DNA of 64,000 bases from Escherichia coli (GCA_021307345.1 CP089930.1:1-64000), one strand, 5' to 3'. Shown: positions 29,980 through 37,875, counted from the first letter of the stretch. Made by a program: numbers and translations. The notes: generated by a model not told the origin, from the sequence alone.

Positions 29980-30672
29980 ATGAAAAAAGAAACTCTTGCT
30001 GATCGCTTAAACCTAGCGATGGAACAATCTGGAATGTCTCAAGGCGCTCTTGCAAAGGCGTCTGGCGTAGCTCAACCCACAATCTGGAGACTGACAAGCG
30101 GCAACGCGCGCGGCTCAACAAAAATTGTTGAAATAGCTAATGCATTGGGTGTTCGAACAGAGTGGCTCTCATCAGGCATAGGCCCGATGAGAAATGACGG
30201 TCAACAATTAGGGAAGCCTACTGCCAACCATCCCAAATACTTCAAGATTGACGTTCTTGATATAGAAGTGAGTGCCGGGCCGGGAGTCATCAACCGTGAG
30301 TTTGTAGAAGTTCTACGCTCGGTTGAGTACTCGTTTGACGATGCTCGTCACATGTTCGATGGTAGGAAGGCAGAAAATATCCGCATCATTAACGTACGCG
30401 GTGACAGCATGTCAGGAACGATTGAACCTGGTGATCTTCTATTCGTTGATATCACGGTTAAATCTTTCGACGGTGATGGTATCTATGCGTTTCTGTACGA
30501 CGACACAGCCCATGTAAAGCGCCTGCAAATGATGAAGGATAAGCTGCTGGTTATCTCTGATAACAAAAGCTACTCACCGTGGGACCCGATCGAGAAAGAT
30601 GAGATGAACCGGGTATTTATCTTCGGGAAAGTTATTGGGAGCATGCCGCAGACGTATAGGAAGCATGGATAG
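29980..30672 (+). CDS. CI-type prophage repressor (S24 peptidase fold)
   Basis: A 230-residue repressor. The N-terminal HTH (SQGALAKASGVAQPTIWRLTSG, about residues 20-42) is followed by a linker and a LexA/CI-type C-terminal domain. The catalytic Ser is in RGDSMSG, the catalytic Lys in AHVKRLQ, and a likely Ala-Gly cleavage site in VSAGPG. It should maintain lysogeny and be inactivated by RecA-stimulated self-cleavage, so the prophage is expected to be SOS-inducible. The ATG at 29980 is chosen because the only upstream start overlaps operator DNA and no ribosome-binding site is needed for a leaderless mRNA. Confidence 0.92.
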   Translation: MKKETLADRLNLAMEQSGMSQGALAKASGVAQPTIWRLTSGNARGSTKIVEIANALGVRTEWLSSGIGPMRNDGQQLGKPTANHPKYFKIDVLDIEVSAGPGVINREFVEVLRSVEYSFDDARHMFDGRKAENIRIINVRGDSMSGTIEPGDLLFVDITVKSFDGDGIYAFLYDDTAHVKRLQMMKDKLLVISDNKSYSPWDPIEKDEMNRVFIFGKVIGSMPQTYRKHG

Positions 30673-30752
30673 TACCAATTAAAAATTATCAACCGGGCAT
30701 TGTGCTCATTCAGTAAAACAACTTAATTATTCATTTTAGAATGGAGAACTTA

Positions 30753-31814
30753 ATGGATACTTTAAAATATGAGAAATTCTCTGATTTTGATCACAATGAC
30801 CCATTTTTTGACTCTTTAAAAAAAGATTATAAAGAGTTTCCTCTTTGGTTAGAAAAAAAAGCCAGAGAAGGAGAATCAGCTTATGTGCTCTATGATGACA
30901 AGCATAAAATCGAAGGTTTTATGTATCTAAAAGAAAATGATGATGCAAATGACATTAATCCAGCGCTCCCACCAGGACGTCATCTAAAGATAGGAACATT
31001 CAAATTTGAATCTAAAGGCACCCTTCGCGGACAACGATTTCTAAAAAAAGCGTTTGACCATGCATTTTCATCAAAATCTGATGATATTTATGTTACTGTT
31101 TTCGACAAACACGTCCATCTAATAAAACTTTTCCAAACGTACGGATTTTACATTCATGGTGAAAAAGAAACACATAACGGGAAAGAGTTTGTATATGCGA
31201 GGTCTTTGCATGAGCCTTATGGTGATATTTTATTAGATTACCCTCGAATAATGACATCAAGGGCCAACAAATATTTACTGGCGATTTATCCCGAATATCA
31301 CACTAGACTATTCCCTGATTCAAAACTTGTAAATGAATCACCAGATATTGTCAAAGATATATCCCATGCTAACAGCATTCATAAAATTTACATATGTGGA
31401 ATGCGTTCTGTGATGGGAATGAAAAGAGGAGATATCATTGTCATCTATAGAACCGGAGACAAAAAAGGGCCAGCTCGCTATCGTTCTGTAGCCAGTACAT
31501 TATGTGTAGTTGAGAGCGTAAAAAATATTTCTGAATTTTTAAGCGAAGATAGTTTTGTAGACTATTGTATTCGTTTTAGCGTATTTTCTGAAGATGAACT
31601 CAGAAAAATCTATAAAGAACGTCGATACCCTTTCATTATAAGATTCACATACAATCTGTCTTTGCCAAAGAGACCCAATCGTGCTATTTTAATAGATCAT
31701 GTGGGGCTAAATGGTTCGCGTGCATTCCGATGGAGTCACTTTAAACTCACAAATGAGCAGTTCTTAAAGATCATCGAGTTAGGCAAGATAAATGAAAGTT
31801 TTATTATCCATTAA
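30753..31814 (+). CDS. GNAT acetyltransferase-like protein with PUA/EVE-like C-terminal domain
   Basis: A 353-residue protein in the rexA position. Residues about 10-155 look like a GNAT acetyltransferase: central strand GRHLKIGTFKF, the acetyl-CoA loop ESKGTLRGQRFLKKAF, and HLIKLFQTYGFYIHGE as the final motif. Residues about 190-350 (KIYICGM, KRGDIIVIYRTGD, RYRSVASTLCVVESV) resemble PUA-superfamily folds such as EVE/ASCH that bind modified nucleic-acid bases. The start at 30753 is chosen because GGAGA lies at good spacing. Its 3' end overlaps the ASCH gene by 23 bp. It is AT-rich relative to its neighbours. Function is unknown to me; a toxin-antitoxin or superinfection-exclusion role is inference. 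Confidence 0.75.
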   Translation: MDTLKYEKFSDFDHNDPFFDSLKKDYKEFPLWLEKKAREGESAYVLYDDKHKIEGFMYLKENDDANDINPALPPGRHLKIGTFKFESKGTLRGQRFLKKAFDHAFSSKSDDIYVTVFDKHVHLIKLFQTYGFYIHGEKETHNGKEFVYARSLHEPYGDILLDYPRIMTSRANKYLLAIYPEYHTRLFPDSKLVNESPDIVKDISHANSIHKIYICGMRSVMGMKRGDIIVIYRTGDKKGPARYRSVASTLCVVESVKNISEFLSEDSFVDYCIRFSVFSEDELRKIYKERRYPFIIRFTYNLSLPKRPNRAILIDHVGLNGSRAFRWSHFKLTNEQFLKIIELGKINESFIIH

Positions 31815-32169
31815 GCCTGAGTTTGCAGAAAAAATATTGAACGGAACAAAGCGGTTCGAGTTTCGTAAAGGTATATTCAAAAATCCGCAAATTAGCACCG
31901 TTGTTATTTATGCCACGATGCCATTAGGTAAAGTTGTTGGTCAATTCCGTATTGAATCAATACTAAGTGACGAACCGGAATCTCTTTGGAAAAAGACGGA
32001 AAAACACGCAGGTATTTCTAAGCAATTTTATGACTCATATTATTCAGGTAGAGAAAAGGCCTACGCAATAAAAATTGGTGAAGTGGAAAGATATAAAGAA
32101 CCAATTCCTATCTCTGCTCTAGGTAGTAATATTAAGCCACCACAATCATATCTTTACCTACCTGCGTAA
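31792..32169 (+). CDS. ASCH/PUA-like domain protein
   Basis: A 125-residue single-domain protein: MKVLLSIKPEFAEKILNGTKRFEFRK at the start, then VVIYATMPLGKVVGQFRIESIL and YAIKIGEVERY. This is the pattern of small ASCH proteins (PUA superfamily), thought to bind RNA or modified nucleotides. It overlaps the end of the GNAT gene, so translation is probably coupled. Together they sit between the repressor gene and pL and end at a strong terminator, as rexB does in lambda. Which partner might be toxin or antitoxin cannot be told from sequence. Confidence 0.8.
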   Translation: MKVLLSIKPEFAEKILNGTKRFEFRKGIFKNPQISTVVIYATMPLGKVVGQFRIESILSDEPESLWKKTEKHAGISKQFYDSYYSGREKAYAIKIGEVERYKEPIPISALGSNIKPPQSYLYLPA

Positions 32170-32173
32170 GAAT

Positions 32174-32200
32174 CCCGGCCACCGTGCCGGGTTTTCTTTT
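32174..32200 (+). terminator. Terminator of the repressor-GNAT-ASCH operon
   Basis: CCCGGC-CACCGT-GCCGGG is a perfect 6-bp GC stem followed by TTTTCTTTT, starting 5 bp after the ASCH stop codon. It closes the immunity transcript before OL/pL. Confidence 0.9.
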
Positions 32201-32324
32201 GTCCCCTCATCACACAAACCGTTCGAAAAACCACCACATCCTCCCTTCAGTTATCGCTATGCGATGCAAGTCACAAAATTAATTCTTTTTGCTATCAAAC
32301 AGTTAATATCAAAACACATCAATC

Positions 32325-32367
32325 AATAGCAATAAGTATTGATACAGCCAATAGCAATAGCTATTAT
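32325..32367 (+). promoter_or_regulatory. OL operators and pL promoter
   Basis: Two operator sites, aatagcaataagtatt (32325-32340) and the perfect palindrome AATAGCAATAGCTATT (32350-32365), share the OR consensus and the same 25-bp spacing. The promoter TTGATA (32339-32344), 17 bp, TATTAT (32362-32367) reads rightward toward gam-bet-exo, with the start near 32374. OL1 touches the -35 and OL2 the -10 element, so repressor should block it directly. A possible third, weak site follows near 32372-32390. Confidence 0.85.
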
Positions 32368-32373
32368 CACCAT

Positions 32374-32649
32374 ATCGCAACAACACAACGATACGGCAAT
32401 CACCTGATTCACCGTTGCGATGACCGCTTAGATCCGCAGCTTGAATTTCAGCAGGCTCCGGGGAGTGCGAGGGGTGAAGCGGACGCGTGAACGTCGGTGT
32501 GACCAGCTGAAATCAACCCAACTCAACACCTCATACCTCAGTCGCTTCAACGAGGCGGCTTAGTTATGACAACCGGCGGCCATCCACCGCCTGAATACGC
32601 GCAGAAGTCTCTATATGTTCAGCAGCCCAGCTTACGGGCAGGAGTTTTT
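32374..32649 (+). ncRNA. Structured pL leader (possible antitermination or regulatory RNA)
   Basis: The first ~275 nt of the predicted pL transcript hold no convincing gene but several inverted repeats: TTTCAGC/GCTGAAA closing 32446-32512 with an inner GACG/CGTC, a 9-bp stem with 3-nt loop at 32540-32560 (AGTCGCTTC-AAC-GAGGCGGCT, including G-U pairs), and GGCGG/CCGCC at 32575-32591. A short frame from 32566 (MTTGGHPPPEYAQ) runs in frame into the next ORF. With no recognisable N gene, these structures could act like the put RNAs of HK022 or as a separate small RNA. Confidence 0.45.
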
Positions 32650-32856
32650 ATGGTTCATCAACATTACGGAACGCAGACCGTTAATCGAGGTGCGGTCATG
32701 CCAGGAATGCTGGTCAAACACAAAGATGGTACCTGGACTGCATCAGCTAATTTACGCGGACGGCTATATCTGCATCGCGGCATCGAGCGCACTTATACCC
32801 GTGATTTGCTCGTGGAAGTTTTTCTCGACGGACGCGGTAACGGCCTGAATCGCTAA
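32650..32856 (+). CDS. Hypothetical 68-residue early left protein
   Basis: A basic protein beginning [20 protein letters not shown]. The ATG at 32650 has AGGAG 6 nt upstream, so it is preferred over the in-frame start at 32566. The core [39 protein letters not shown] looks like a small beta-rich fold. It is the first gene of the pL operon and takes the place of N/kil in lambda. I do not recognise a function; an antitermination or host-takeover role is only positional inference. Confidence 0.7.
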   Translation: MVHQHYGTQTVNRGAVMPGMLVKHKDGTWTASANLRGRLYLHRGIERTYTRDLLVEVFLDGRGNGLNR

Positions 32857-32931
32857 TCCCCTTTCCTGTTTTCCTAATCAGCCTGGCATTTCGCGGGCGA
32901 TATTTTCACAGCCATTTTCAGGAGTTCAGCC

Positions 32932-33228
32932 ATGAACGCTTATTACATTCAGGATCGTCTTGAGGCTCAGAGCTGGGCGCGTTACTACCAGCAGATCGCC
33001 CGTGAAGAGAAAGAGGCAGAACTGGCAGACGACATGGAAAAAGGCCTGCCCCAGCACCTGTTTGAATCGCTATGCATCGATCATTTGCAACGCCACGGGG
33101 CCAGCAAAAAAGCCATTACCCGTGCGTTTGATGACGATGTTGAGTTTCAGGAGCGCATGGCAGAACACATCCGGTACATGGTTGAAACCATTGCTCACCA
33201 CCAGGTTGATATTGATTCAGAGGTATAA
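32932..33228 (+). CDS. gam: Host nuclease inhibitor Gam
   Basis: A 98-residue protein corresponding to the short form of lambda Gam ([21 protein letters not shown]). It dimerises and blocks the DNA-binding site of RecBCD, protecting linear phage DNA ends. CAGGAG precedes the start. It heads the red operon with bet and exo. Confidence 0.95.
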   Translation: MNAYYIQDRLEAQSWARYYQQIAREEKEAELADDMEKGLPQHLFESLCIDHLQRHGASKKAITRAFDDDVEFQERMAEHIRYMVETIAHHQVDIDSEV

Positions 33229-33233
33229 AACGG

Positions 33234-34019
33234 ATGAGTACAGCACTCGCAACGCTGGCAGGGAAGCTGGCTGAACGTGTCGGCATGGATTCTGTCGACC
33301 CACAGGAACTGATCACCACTCTTCGCCAGACGGCATTTAAAGGTGATGCCAGCGATGCGCAGTTCATCGCATTGCTGATCGTCGCCAACCAGTACGGCCT
33401 TAATCCGTGGACGAAAGAAATTTACGCCTTCCCTGATAAGCAGAACGGCATTGTTCCGGTGGTGGGCGTTGATGGCTGGTCCCGCATCATCAATGAAAAC
33501 CAGCAGTTTGATGGCATGGACTTTGAGCAGGACAATGAATCCTGTACATGCCGGATTTACCGCAAGGACCGTAATCATCCGATCTGCGTTACCGAATGGA
33601 TGGATGAATGCCGCCGCGAACCATTCAAAACCCGCGAAGGCAGAGAAATCACGGGGCCGTGGCAGTCGCATCCCAAACGGATGTTACGGCATAAAGCCAT
33701 GATTCAGTGTGCCCGTCTGGCCTTCGGATTTGCTGGTATCTATGACAAGGATGAAGCCGAGCGCATTGTCGAAAATACTGCATACACTGCAGAACGTCAG
33801 CCGGAACGCGACATCACTCCGGTTAACGATGAAACCATGCAGGAGATTAACACTATGCTGATTGCCCTGGACAAAACATGGGATGACGACTTATTGCCGC
33901 TCTGTTCCCAGATATTTCGCCGCGACATTCGCGCATCGTCAGAACTGACACAGGCCGAAGCAGTGAAAGCTCTTGGATTCCTGAAACAGAAAGCCACTGA
34001 GCAGAAGGTGGCAGCATGA
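33234..34019 (+). CDS. bet: Single-strand annealing protein Bet
   Basis: A 261-residue protein of lambda Bet length, starting [18 protein letters not shown]. It anneals complementary single strands made by Exo. The RecT/Bet superfamily core ([29 protein letters not shown]) is intact. It overlaps exo by 4 bp. Confidence 0.96.
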   Translation: MSTALATLAGKLAERVGMDSVDPQELITTLRQTAFKGDASDAQFIALLIVANQYGLNPWTKEIYAFPDKQNGIVPVVGVDGWSRIINENQQFDGMDFEQDNESCTCRIYRKDRNHPICVTEWMDECRREPFKTREGREITGPWQSHPKRMLRHKAMIQCARLAFGFAGIYDKDEAERIVENTAYTAERQPERDITPVNDETMQEINTMLIALDKTWDDDLLPLCSQIFRRDIRASSELTQAEAVKALGFLKQKATEQKVAA

Positions 34020-34696
34020 CACCGGACATTATCCTGCAGCGTACCGGGATCGACGTGAGAGCTGTCGAACAGGGGGATGATGCATGGCACAAATTACGGC
34101 TCGGCGTCATCACCGCTTCAGAAGTTCACAACGTGATAGCAAAGCCCCGCTCAGGAAAGAAGTGGCCTGACATGAAAATGTCCTACTTCCACACCCTGCT
34201 GGCTGAGGTTTGCACCGGTGTGGCTCAGGAAGTTAATGCTAAGGCGCTGGCCTGGGGAAAACAGTACGAGAACGACGCCAGAACCCTGTTTGAATTCACT
34301 TCCGGCGTGAATGTTACTGAATCCCCGATCATCTATCGCGACGAAAGTATGCGCACCGCCTGCTCTCCCGATGGTTTATGCAGTGACGGCAACGGCCTTG
34401 AACTGAAATGCCCGTTTACCTCCCGGGATTTCATGAAGTTCCGGCTCGGTGGTTTCGAGGCCATAAAATCGGCTTACATGGCCCAGGTGCAGTACAGCAT
34501 GTGGGTGACGCGAAAAGATGCCTGGTACTTTGCCAACTATGACCCGCGTATGAAGCGTGAAGGCCTGCATTATGTCGTGATTGAGCGGAATGAAAAGTAC
34601 ATGGCGAATTTTGACGAGATGGTGCCGGAGTTCATCGAAAAAATGGACGTGGCACTGGCTGAAATTGGTTTTGTATTTGGGGAGCAATGGCGATGA
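34016..34696 (+). CDS. exo: 5'-3' exonuclease Exo
   Basis: A 226-residue protein, lambda exonuclease length. Active-site features of the YqaJ/lambda-exo family are visible: the acidic residue in CSPDGLC, the ELKCPF motif (catalytic Glu and Lys), and QVQYSMWVT. It trims double-stranded ends to give 3' single strands for Bet. Its last codons overlap the start of the DUF1317 gene. Confidence 0.96.
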   Translation: MTPDIILQRTGIDVRAVEQGDDAWHKLRLGVITASEVHNVIAKPRSGKKWPDMKMSYFHTLLAEVCTGVAQEVNAKALAWGKQYENDARTLFEFTSGVNVTESPIIYRDESMRTACSPDGLCSDGNGLELKCPFTSRDFMKFRLGGFEAIKSAYMAQVQYSMWVTRKDAWYFANYDPRMKREGLHYVVIERNEKYMANFDEMVPEFIEKMDVALAEIGFVFGEQWR

Positions 34697-34854
34697 AGCA
34701 TCCTCACGATAATATCCGGGTAGGCGCGATCACTTTCATCTACTCCGTTACAAAGCGAGGCTGGGTATTTCCCGGCCTTTCTGTTATCAGAAATCCACTG
34801 AAAGCACAGCGGCTGGCTGAGGCGATAAATAATAAACGGGGGCTGTATGACTGA
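34693..34854 (+). CDS. DUF1317 small protein (lambda orf61-like)
   Basis: A 53-residue protein, [19 protein letters not shown]..., starting 4 bp inside exo (ATGA) and ending inside the start of the methyltransferase gene. It matches the uncharacterised lambda orf61/DUF1317 protein, with a shorter C terminus (NNKRGLYD) where the downstream gene differs from lambda. Function is unknown. Confidence 0.85.
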   Translation: MKHPHDNIRVGAITFIYSVTKRGWVFPGLSVIRNPLKAQRLAEAINNKRGLYD

Positions 34855-35404
34855 TTTCACCGGAAGCAATACTCCTGCCGAACATCGCGACAGCTGGCGC
34901 ACACCACCAGAGATTTTTGCTGCGCTTAATGCAGAGTTCGTTTTTCAACTTGATGCTGCCGCCAGCGAAAAAAACCGACTATGTCGGCTTTTTATCTCAC
35001 AGGAGCAGAACACATTAACCACTTCATGGCCTGAAGCAATGGGATATGCCTCTGGTTATGTCTGGTTGAATCCACCATACAGCAATATTTCCCCTTTTGT
35101 GAAAAAGGCAGCCACTGAAAACAAATTCAGTAGTGTGGGATGTGTAATGTTATTGCCTGCTGACACATCTGTCGGATGGTTTCATGAAGCGATACAAACC
35201 GCCAGTGAGGTCAGATTCATCACGGCAGGACGACTGGCATTTATTAACCCACTCACTGAGAAACCCGTCAGTGGAAATAATAAAGGCTCGATGCTCATTA
35301 TCTGGCACCCATACCCCCGTACACACTGCCACTTTACGACCGTTGATCGTGGAGAGTTGATGGCGTTCGGCTCAAGGATTCTTGCCCGTCGGGAGGCTGC
35401 ATGA
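34847..35404 (+). CDS. Phage N6-adenine DNA methyltransferase
   Basis: A 185-residue protein of the phage Dam-type N6-adenine methyltransferase family. It has WRTPPEIFAALNAEFVFQLDAAAS near the N terminus, the catalytic DPPY-type motif as NPPYSNISPFV, and an SAM-region GCVMLLPADTSVGWFH. It may methylate phage DNA against restriction or alter host methylation. It overlaps the small genes on both sides (ATGACTGA at the start, GCATGA at the end). Lambda lacks it here, so it is an insertion in the b/red region. Confidence 0.88.
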   Translation: MTDFTGSNTPAEHRDSWRTPPEIFAALNAEFVFQLDAAASEKNRLCRLFISQEQNTLTTSWPEAMGYASGYVWLNPPYSNISPFVKKAATENKFSSVGCVMLLPADTSVGWFHEAIQTASEVRFITAGRLAFINPLTEKPVSGNNKGSMLIIWHPYPRTHCHFTTVDRGELMAFGSRILARREAA

Positions 35405-35484
35405 CAACCACGGAATGCATTTTTCTGGCAGCGGGCTTCATATTCTGTGTGCTTATGCTTGCCGACATGGGACTTGTTCAATGA
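35401..35484 (+). CDS. 27-residue hydrophobic small protein
   Basis: An ATG at 35401 overlapping the methyltransferase stop, with GGAGG just upstream, opens MTTTECIFLAAGFIFCVLML and ends ADMGLVQ. A single membrane helix makes up most of it. Its stop overlaps the next gene's start (CAATGA). The tight overlaps on both sides support translation. Function is unknown. Confidence 0.6.
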   Translation: MTTTECIFLAAGFIFCVLMLADMGLVQ

Positions 35485-35696
35485 CACCTCAGCAGGAAAA
35501 CGCCCTTCGCAGCATTGCCCGTCAGGCTAATTCTGAAATCAAAAAAGCCAGACAGCAGTTTCCGGATAAAAACGTCGATGACATTTGCCGTAGCGTACTT
35601 AAGAAGCACCGCGAAACGGTAACGCTGATGGGATTCACACCGACTCATTTAAGCCTGGCGATCGGCATGTTAAACGGCGTCTTTAAGGAACGGTGA
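35481..35696 (+). CDS. 71-residue early left protein of unknown function
   Basis: Starts at 35481 (MTPQQENALRSIARQANSEI), chosen because it overlaps the previous stop codon (ATGA). The upstream part of the longer open frame reads against the known flanking genes. It is helical and basic and resembles an uncharacterised small ORF in the lambda early left region, as far as I recall. No function is known. Confidence 0.75.
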   Translation: MTPQQENALRSIARQANSEIKKARQQFPDKNVDDICRSVLKKHRETVTLMGFTPTHLSLAIGMLNGVFKER

Positions 35697-35698
35697 AC

Positions 35699-35788
35699 AT
35701 GAAAAGCAAAATCATCAGGGAGCTACAGGCTCCTTTTTTATTGTTCGCATTCATCCTCAAGCGTATTAACCAACAATTCAGGGATTAA
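35699..35788 (+). CDS. Possible 29-residue ORF overlapping a hairpin
   Basis: An ATG at 35699 opens MKSKIIRELQAPFLLFAFIL..., with AAGGAA upstream. However a hairpin GGAGC-TACAG-GCTCC followed by six Ts (35719-35739) lies inside it, which reads as an intrinsic terminator. Either the hairpin is the functional element or the product is a short membrane peptide. Weakly supported. Confidence 0.3.
   Translation: MKSKIIRELQAPFLLFAFILKRINQQFRD
35719..35739 (+). terminator. Terminator-like hairpin in early left operon
   Basis: GGAGC-TACAG-GCTCC plus TTTTTT. It separates the red-linked genes from the xis/int-proximal genes, comparable to the leftward terminators that lambda reads through only with antiterminated polymerase. 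Confidence 0.6.
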
Positions 35789-35794
35789 TGAAAG

Positions 35795-36013
35795 ATGGCA
35801 GACATCATTGATTCAGCATCAGAAATCGAAGAATTACAGCGCAATACAGCAATAAAAATGCGTCGTCTGAACTATCAGACTGTATCCGCAACTCATTGTT
35901 GTGAATGTGGCGATCCGATAGATGAGCGAAGACGCCTGGCTGTTCAGGGTTGTCGGACTTGTGCAAGTTGCCAGGAGGAGATCGAACTTAAGAACAAACA
36001 ATGGGGACTGTGA
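35795..36013 (+). CDS. TraR/DksA-type C4 zinc finger protein
   Basis: A 72-residue protein with the zinc finger C-x2-C...C-x2-C (HCCECGDPIDERRR and CRTCASCQ), preceded by a short acidic N-terminal helix. This is the TraR/DksA-type architecture; the F-plasmid and phage members insert into the RNA polymerase secondary channel and mimic DksA-ppGpp. Altering host transcription during infection is inference from the family. Confidence 0.88.
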   Translation: MADIIDSASEIEELQRNTAIKMRRLNYQTVSATHCCECGDPIDERRRLAVQGCRTCASCQEEIELKNKQWGL

Positions 36014-36060
36014 TGGCCTCAAAGCAGCAAATTTCAACATCGTCCAACTGAGGTGTAAAA

Positions 36061-36300
36061 ATGTTCAGAATCATTTTTCCTAACACCTGGTACGTCGACC
36101 ACCACGGCACTCCCTGCAAAATCCTGCGTTCTACCCACAACAAAGTTCACTACATCCGAAAAGGCAGAACATGTATCGCCAGCATGTTCCGCTTTAATCA
36201 TGACTTTGAACCTGTGAATAAAGCTGATGCAGATCGGATAGCAGAAGAGATCGAAACGGCAGAACACATTAAGAAGTTACGTGCCATACGCAGGAAATAG
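36061..36300 (+). CDS. DUF4222-like small protein
   Basis: A 79-residue protein, MFRIIFPNTWYVDHHGTPCKILRS. The segment YVDHHGTPCKILRSTHNKVHYIRKG...FNHDFEPV resembles the DUF4222 family found near int/xis in lambdoid prophages. GAGGTG precedes the start. It has a basic helical C terminus. Function is unknown and the family assignment is moderate. Confidence 0.65.
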   Translation: MFRIIFPNTWYVDHHGTPCKILRSTHNKVHYIRKGRTCIASMFRFNHDFEPVNKADADRIAEEIETAEHIKKLRAIRRK

Positions 36301-36439
36301 AAAAATTGATAAATTCAATACTGCATTTCTCAGCATTAAATTTATCTCTATGACCAGTCAAGAGATGTACCTGCCATGAGCTTAATATCATGTCAGATAT
36401 ATCGGTCACAAACTCCCTCAGCAGCTAAGAGGAGGACAA

Positions 36440-36676
36440 ATGTCTCGACTAATCACTTTACAGGACTGGGCTAAAGAAGAATTTGGGGACTTAGCACCAA
36501 GTGAGCGAGTTCTGAAAAAATACGCGCAAGGGAAAATGATGGCCCCACCCGCTATAAAAGTTGGTCGCTACTGGATGATTGACCGAAATTCCCGTTTTGT
36601 AGGAACGCTTGCAGAACCGCAACTCCTAATAAACGCAAACCCAAAACTCCAACGGATAATCGCTGATGGCTGCTAG
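36440..36676 (+). CDS. xis: Excisionase Xis (phage 21/e14 type)
   Basis: A 78-residue protein, MSRLITLQDWAKEEFGDLAP..., with a winged-helix core and RYWMIDRNSRFV. AGGAGG lies before the start. It overlaps int by 11 bp, as in phage 21-type modules. It directs integrase to excise the prophage. Confidence 0.92.
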   Translation: MSRLITLQDWAKEEFGDLAPSERVLKKYAQGKMMAPPAIKVGRYWMIDRNSRFVGTLAEPQLLINANPKLQRIIADGC

Positions 36677-37808
36677 ACCCCGATCTCACAAAATCTCTAT
36701 ACCTAATTTATATTGCAAATTAGATAAGCGAACCGGAAAGGTATATTGGCAATACAAACATCCACTATCCGGTCGTTTTCATAGCTTAGGAACTGATGAG
36801 AATGAAGCAAAACAAGTTGCTACTGAAGCAAATACCATTATTGCTGAACAACGTACCAGACAAATATTAAGCGTCAATGAGCGTCTGGAAAGAATGAAAG
36901 GCAGGCGCTCAGACATTACGGTGACAGAATGGCTTGATAAATATATTTCTATCCAGGAGGACAGGCTGCAACATAATGAACTAAGACCCAACTCCTATCG
37001 GCAAAAAGGCAAACCCATTCGTCTTTTCCGTGAGCATTGTGGAATGCAACACCTCAAGGATATTACCGCACTTGATATTGCCGAAATAATTGATGCTGTA
37101 AAGGCTGAAGGTCATAACAGGATGGCGCAAGTCGTGAGAATGGTGTTGATCGACGTCTTCAAAGAAGCACAACACGCAGGACATGTTCCGCCAGGATTTA
37201 ACCCAGCGCAGGCAACAAAACAACCGCGAAATCGAGTAAACCGCCAAAGATTGTCACTGCCCGAATGGCAGGCAATATTTGAAAGCGTAAGCAGACGGCA
37301 GCCCTATTTAAAATGCGGCATGCTACTTGCTCTTGTTACTGGACAACGTTTAGGCGATATCTGCAATTTGAAATTCTCTGATATATGGGACGACATGTTG
37401 CACATTACTCAGGAAAAAACCGGTTCAAAACTTGCTATTCCGCTTAACCTGAAATGCGATGCTCTGAATATTACCCTTCGTGAAGTTATATCTCAGTGCA
37501 GGGATGCTGTTGTTAGTAAATATCTGGTCCATTACCGTCACACTACCTCTCAAGCAAACAGAGGAGACCAGGTTTCTGCAAATACTCTGACAACGGCTTT
37601 TAAAAAGGCCCGGGAAAAATGTGGCATAAAATGGGAGCAAGGAACTGCGCCCACATTTCATGAGCAGCGATCTCTGTCAGAACGGTTATATCGGGAACAG
37701 GGTCTGGATACGCAAAAGTTGTTAGGTCATAAATCCAGAAAAATGACCGACCGATACAATGATGATCGTGGTAAAGACTGGGTTATCGTAGATATTAAAA
37801 CAGCATAG
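36666..37808 (+). CDS. int: Tyrosine recombinase integrase, icd-specific
   Basis: A 380-residue tyrosine recombinase. An N-terminal arm-binding domain is followed by a core-binding domain (about 85-170) and a catalytic domain with ALVTGQRLGDICNLKFSDI (catalytic Arg), a Lys in QEKTGSKLA, FHEQRSLSERLY (His and Arg), LLGHKSRKMTDRYND (His and the nucleophilic Tyr). It lies 113 bp from the icd stop codon, in the arrangement of phage 21 and e14. The His-x-x-Arg box reads HEQRS, which is common in lambda-type enzymes. Confidence 0.94.
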   Translation: MAARPRSHKISIPNLYCKLDKRTGKVYWQYKHPLSGRFHSLGTDENEAKQVATEANTIIAEQRTRQILSVNERLERMKGRRSDITVTEWLDKYISIQEDRLQHNELRPNSYRQKGKPIRLFREHCGMQHLKDITALDIAEIIDAVKAEGHNRMAQVVRMVLIDVFKEAQHAGHVPPGFNPAQATKQPRNRVNRQRLSLPEWQAIFESVSRRQPYLKCGMLLALVTGQRLGDICNLKFSDIWDDMLHITQEKTGSKLAIPLNLKCDALNITLREVISQCRDAVVSKYLVHYRHTTSQANRGDQVSANTLTTAFKKAREKCGIKWEQGTAPTFHEQRSLSERLYREQGLDTQKLLGHKSRKMTDRYNDDRGKDWVIVDIKTA

Positions 37809-37818
37809 AAAATAGCCA

Positions 37819-37853
37819 GTTTTGGGGAAGGGTTTTGGGGAAAGTTTTGGGGA
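37819..37853. repeat. Three GTTTTGGGGA repeats, likely integrase arm sites
   Basis: The 10-mer gttttgggga occurs at 37819-37828, 37832-37841 and 37844-37853, starting 11 bp after the int stop codon. Tandem short repeats between int and the att core are typical arm-type integrase binding sites. The crossover core itself should lie inside the end of icd. Confidence 0.6.
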
Positions 37854-37875
37854 AGATTTTACATCTTCATAAAAC

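Noticed and set aside
30753-32169. Reading the GNAT/ASCH pair as rexAB
   Set aside because: Only the position matches. Neither protein resembles RexA or RexB (RexB is a multi-helix membrane protein, while the ASCH protein is soluble).
32615-32848. 77-codon alternative frame overlapping the 68-residue ORF at 32650
   Set aside because: The 32650 frame has a strong ribosome-binding site and sensible composition. This frame has a Cys/Ile/Trp-rich composition typical of a shadow.
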